Positions 13,796 through 15,963 of a stretch of DNA of 15,963 bases are shown here, piece after piece. This DNA comes from DATLWN01 sp964422615 (GTDB lineage: Bacteria; Pseudomonadota; Zetaproteobacteria; Mariprofundales; Mariprofundaceae). Position 1 is the first letter of the stretch, and the number at the start of each line of letters is the position of its first letter. The notes under the pieces were generated by a model. It saw only the letters and a list, made by a program, of their open reading frames with translations, was not told where the DNA came from and searched no databases. Location of the stretch: contig CAYRBJ010000036.1 in the NCBI GenBank assembly GCA_964422615.1, positions 1 through 15,963 of the forward strand, written 5' to 3'. Position numbers and translations under genes: made by a program.

Positions 13796-15262
13796 ATGGC
13801 CAATGTGACCTTTCCCTTTCCGTTTCCCGAGCACTTGGTAACGCTGGCGCCGGAGATGGTTATGGCCGTGTCGGCCATGACCATCCTGATCCTGGATCTG
13901 TTCCTGCCCACCGAGCGCAAGCACTGGAGCGGCTATTTGGCTATCGCGGTGTGCGTGGTGTCGGCCTTCCTGGTGGTCACGGTGATGGCGGACAAGCCGC
14001 TGGTGGCGTTCTACGGCTTTTTCGTGCTTGATCCGTTTGCGGCCTTCGCCAAGGTGCTGATCCTGACGGCGACCGCCATCGCGGCAATCCTGTCGATCGA
14101 TTACATGCGGGGGGAGGCGCACACCGGCGAGTACTATGTGCTGATGCTGTTTGCAGCTCTCGGTATGATGCTGATGGCTTCGTCCAACACCTTCATCATG
14201 CTTTATCTCGGCCTGGAACTGATGGCCCTGTGTACCTACGTGCTTGTGGGCTATCAGCGCGAGGTGCTGCGTTCGGGCGAGGCAGCCCTGAAGTATTTCG
14301 TCCTCGGCTCGCTGGCCTCCGGTTTGCTGCTGTATGGCATCTCCTTCCTGTACGGCGTCACCGGTTCCTTCGATTTCGCCGCGGTTGGCCAGGGCATCGC
14401 TTCCTCCGGCCATGGCGGCACACACACGGCCGTGTTGCTCGGCATGGTGTTCATGCTGGCCGGCCTGCTGTTCAAGCTTTCGGTGGCGCCGTTCCACATG
14501 TGGACGCCGGATGCATACGAGGGAGCTCCGACGCCGGTGACGGCCTTCATGTCGGTGGCTCCGAAAGTGGCCGGTTTCGTGCTGCTGATCCGGGTGCTCG
14601 TCAACGTGTTGCCATCCCTGCAGCACGAATATATCAGCGTGCTGTCCGCACTGGCGGTGCTGACGATGGCGGTGGGCAACATCGCGGCCATCGCGCAGCG
14701 CAACATCAAGCGTATGCTGGCCTATTCGACGATCGGCCATGTCGGGTTCGTGATGCTGGGCCTGATCGCCGCCAATGCCGCCGGTTACGCGGGCGTGCTG
14801 GTCTACCTGTCGGTATACATGTTCATGAGTCTCGGTGCTTTCACCATCATCACCCTGATGCGGCGCGAGGGTATCCAGGGCGAACTTCTCGATGATTTCG
14901 CAGGCTTGGCCAAGGCCCGGCCCGGCTATGGCCTGGCCATGAGCCTGATGCTGTTCTCGCTGGCAGGCATTCCCTTCCTCGGTGGATTCTGGGCCAAATA
15001 TGTGGTGTTCATCGCCGCCATCCAGACAGGGCATCTGTACCTGGCCATCATCGGCGTGCTGTTCTCGGTGGTGGGGGCCTACTATTACATCCGGGTGGTC
15101 AAGTACATCTACTTCGACGAGGAGCGTGTGGCCTTCAATTTTTCCGAAAACAGGCTGATGCAAGCCACGGTGGCAGTGACGTCTATTGCCGTGGTGGCCA
15201 TCGGGATCTTCCCCGGTCCTCTGATGAACCTGTGCCGGAGCGTGCTGGTCGGCCTGGTGTAA
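13796..15262 (+). CDS. nuoN: NADH:quinone oxidoreductase subunit N (antiporter-like)
   Basis: NuoN (ND2) is the antiporter-like proton pump nearest to NuoK and the last gene of the operon. Counting from the start chosen here, the product has 488 residues with about 14 helices. Landmarks are Glu141 (MLYLGLELMALCTYVL), Lys227 in LLFKLSVAPFHMWTPDAYEG, the following APTPVTAFMSVAPK lysine, NIKRMLAYSTIGHVGF, and GGFWAKYVVF with the distal lysine. Tandem ATG codons lie at 13793 and 13796. GAGG at 13786-13789 is three bases from the first and six from the second, so 13796 is preferred. The stop TAA at 15260 is followed by 72 bases without a clear terminator hairpin. Confidence 0.97.
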   Translation: MANVTFPFPFPEHLVTLAPEMVMAVSAMTILILDLFLPTERKHWSGYLAIAVCVVSAFLVVTVMADKPLVAFYGFFVLDPFAAFAKVLILTATAIAAILSIDYMRGEAHTGEYYVLMLFAALGMMLMASSNTFIMLYLGLELMALCTYVLVGYQREVLRSGEAALKYFVLGSLASGLLLYGISFLYGVTGSFDFAAVGQGIASSGHGGTHTAVLLGMVFMLAGLLFKLSVAPFHMWTPDAYEGAPTPVTAFMSVAPKVAGFVLLIRVLVNVLPSLQHEYISVLSALAVLTMAVGNIAAIAQRNIKRMLAYSTIGHVGFVMLGLIAANAAGYAGVLVYLSVYMFMSLGAFTIITLMRREGIQGELLDDFAGLAKARPGYGLAMSLMLFSLAGIPFLGGFWAKYVVFIAAIQTGHLYLAIIGVLFSVVGAYYYIRVVKYIYFDEERVAFNFSENRLMQATVAVTSIAVVAIGIFPGPLMNLCRSVLVGLV

Positions 15263-15276
15263 ATGCATCGGGACGC

Positions 15277-15305
15277 TTGAAACCTGAAGCACTTGGCGGT
15301 ATAAA
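15277..15305 (+). promoter_or_regulatory. Sigma-70 promoter of rpmE
   Basis: TTGAAA (15277-15282), a 17-base spacer, and TATAAA (15300-15305) make a strong sigma-70 promoter with five of six matches in each hexamer. Initiation near 15312 leaves a leader of about 23 bases before the GTG of rpmE. It lies in the 72-base gap after nuoN, so the ribosomal protein genes can be expressed independently of nuo. Confidence 0.75.
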
Positions 15306-15334
15306 TCGCGCCCTTTCGAAAACGGAGTAGAAAC

Positions 15335-15544
15335 GTGAAAGCTGGTATCCATCCCGAGTACAAGGCCGCCAAGGTCGTCTGTTCCTGCGGCAATAGCTTC
15401 GAAACGCATTCCACGCGCGGCGATTTCCACGTGGAAATCTGCTCGGCCTGTCATCCGTTTTACACGGGCAAGCAGAAGATCATGGACACCGAGGGGCGTG
15501 TCGAGCGCTTCTACAAGAAATACGGCAAGGGCGGCAAGGCCTGA
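15335..15544 (+). CDS. rpmE: 50S ribosomal protein L31 (zinc-binding type)
   Basis: L31 sits on the large subunit at the central protuberance and bridges to the small subunit. The 69-residue product starts MKAGIHPEYK and has the cysteine set of the zinc-binding (C+) form: Cys16 and Cys18 (VVCSCGN), Cys36 and Cys39 (EICSACHPFYTGKQ). The later GRVERFYKKYG is typical. The start is GTG at 15335 with GGAG at 15324-15327 seven bases upstream. Its own promoter lies at 15277-15305. rplU follows after 20 bases, so the two are probably co-transcribed. Length matches E. coli L31 (70 residues). Confidence 0.97.
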   Translation: MKAGIHPEYKAAKVVCSCGNSFETHSTRGDFHVEICSACHPFYTGKQKIMDTEGRVERFYKKYGKGGKA

Positions 15545-15564
15545 GCCGATCGAGGTTGACGAGC

Positions 15565-15963
15565 ATGTATGCAGTGATTCAGACCGGTGGCAAGCAGTAC
15601 CGCGTGCAGGAAGGCGATATCCTGCGCGTCGAGAAGCTGGATGCCGAGGTGGGCAAGAAGGTGAACTTCGACCAGGTGCTGATGATCGGCGATGGCGGCG
15701 ATGTCAAGGCCGGCAAGGATGCCGAGAAGTTCAAGGTTTCGGGCGTGATCACCGAGCAGGGCAAGGGCAAGAAGGTCGTGATCTTCAAGCGCCGCCGCCG
15801 CAAGAATTTCCGTCGGACCAAGGGTCACCGCCAGCTGTTCACGGCCGTGCGCATCGACCAGATCGGCGAGTCGCGTGCAAGCGCTCCCAAGGCGGAGCCC
15901 GCTGCCAAGGCGAAGGCCGCTACCAAGGCGGAGGCCGCTACCAAGGCGAAGGCCGCTACCAAG
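15565..15963 (+). CDS. rplU: 50S ribosomal protein L21 with Ala/Lys-rich C-terminal tail (incomplete at window end)
   Basis: L21 binds 23S rRNA in the large subunit. The N-terminal 102 residues are a normal L21: MYAVIQTGGKQYRVQEGD at the start, the KVVIFKRRRRKNFRRTKGHR rRNA-binding motif, and LFTAVRIDQIG at the end of the globular part. E. coli L21 stops at 103 residues. Here the frame continues for at least 31 more, as a low-complexity tail of alternating Ala, Lys, Thr and Glu in hexapeptide repeats, and is still open at the window edge. The ATG at 15565 has GAGG at 15552-15555. rpmE lies 20 bases upstream. The next genes expected in most bacteria, rpmA and obgE, would be outside the window. 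Confidence 0.95.
   Translation, partial: MYAVIQTGGKQYRVQEGDILRVEKLDAEVGKKVNFDQVLMIGDGGDVKAGKDAEKFKVSGVITEQGKGKKVVIFKRRRRKNFRRTKGHRQLFTAVRIDQIGESRASAPKAEPAAKAKAATKAEAATKAKAATK
15880..15963 (+). repeat. Tandem 18-bp repeats encoding the L21 tail
   Basis: Units of six codons run SAPKAE (15880-15897), PAAKAK (15898-15915), AATKAE (15916-15933), AATKAK (15934-15951) and AATK (15952-15963, cut). The last three are nearly identical in DNA, with GCCGCTACCAAGGCG followed by GAG or AAG, while the first two are more diverged. The sixth residue alternates Glu and Lys. The array is in frame with rplU and continues past the window. Confidence 0.9.

Noticed and set aside
928..15262. A hidden accessory gene, duplicated subunit or novel cassette inside the nuo operon
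   Set aside because: All fourteen subunits occur once in canonical order, the gaps are at most 25 bases, and every frame long enough to be a gene in another phase is a shadow.
15263..15334. A terminator after nuoN
   Set aside because: Only a four-pair GCTT/AAGC element and short palindromes (ATGCAT, TTCGAA) are present; there is no stable GC stem with a T-run.
13136..15454. A 772-codon open frame on the minus strand across nuoM, nuoN and rpmE
   Set aside because: It is codon-aligned with the sense genes, so it stays open simply because TTA, CTA and TCA are rare in these GC-rich genes. The translation is rich in His, Gln, Arg and Gly, has no recognisable domain, and the sense genes are certain.

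Overview
The window comes from a GC-rich member of the Pseudomonadota. The NuoB, NuoC, NuoH and NuoI sequences read like those of betaproteobacteria and of neighbouring gammaproteobacterial or Acidithiobacillus-type lineages. I cannot name the genus from sequence alone. The window is ordinary core genome: almost all of it is one complete 14-gene operon for respiratory NADH:quinone oxidoreductase (complex I), flanked by a tmRNA gene on the left and two ribosomal protein genes on the right. I see no insertion sequence, prophage, CRISPR array, defence island or tRNA gene, and no convincing undescribed system. The items in the findings list are local oddities.

Layout. Positions 1-339, minus strand: the N-terminal part of a MarC-family membrane protein, cut by the window edge. 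Positions 340-427: a short divergent promoter region. Positions 428-776, plus: ssrA (tmRNA), with both halves of the tRNA-like domain and an 11-codon tag reading frame. Positions 777-927: an untranslated gap with a small hairpin just after ssrA, a plausible sigma-70 promoter, and a GC-rich leader hairpin in front of nuoA. Positions 928-15262, plus: nuoA, B, C, D, E, F, G, H, I, J, K, L, M and N in the standard order, all intact, mostly overlapping or separated by a few bases. Positions 15263-15334: a short gap with a very good sigma-70 promoter and no visible terminator. Positions 15335-15544: rpmE (L31). Positions 15565 to the window end: rplU (L21), running into an unusual Ala/Lys-rich repeat tail that leaves the window unfinished.

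How the genes work together. NuoE, F and G form the NADH-oxidising module (FMN and the N1a, N3, N1b, N4, N5 and N7 iron-sulfur sites). NuoB, C, D and I form the connecting Q module (N6a, N6b and N2 clusters and the quinone site). NuoA, H, J, K, L, M and N form the proton-pumping membrane arm. All cluster ligands and the key membrane charges that I checked are present, so the complex should be functional. Frequent stop/start overlaps and GTG starts (nuoB, D, F, L) suggest translational coupling along one polycistronic message. No intrinsic terminator is visible between ssrA and nuoA, or between nuoN and rpmE, so read-through across these junctions is possible.
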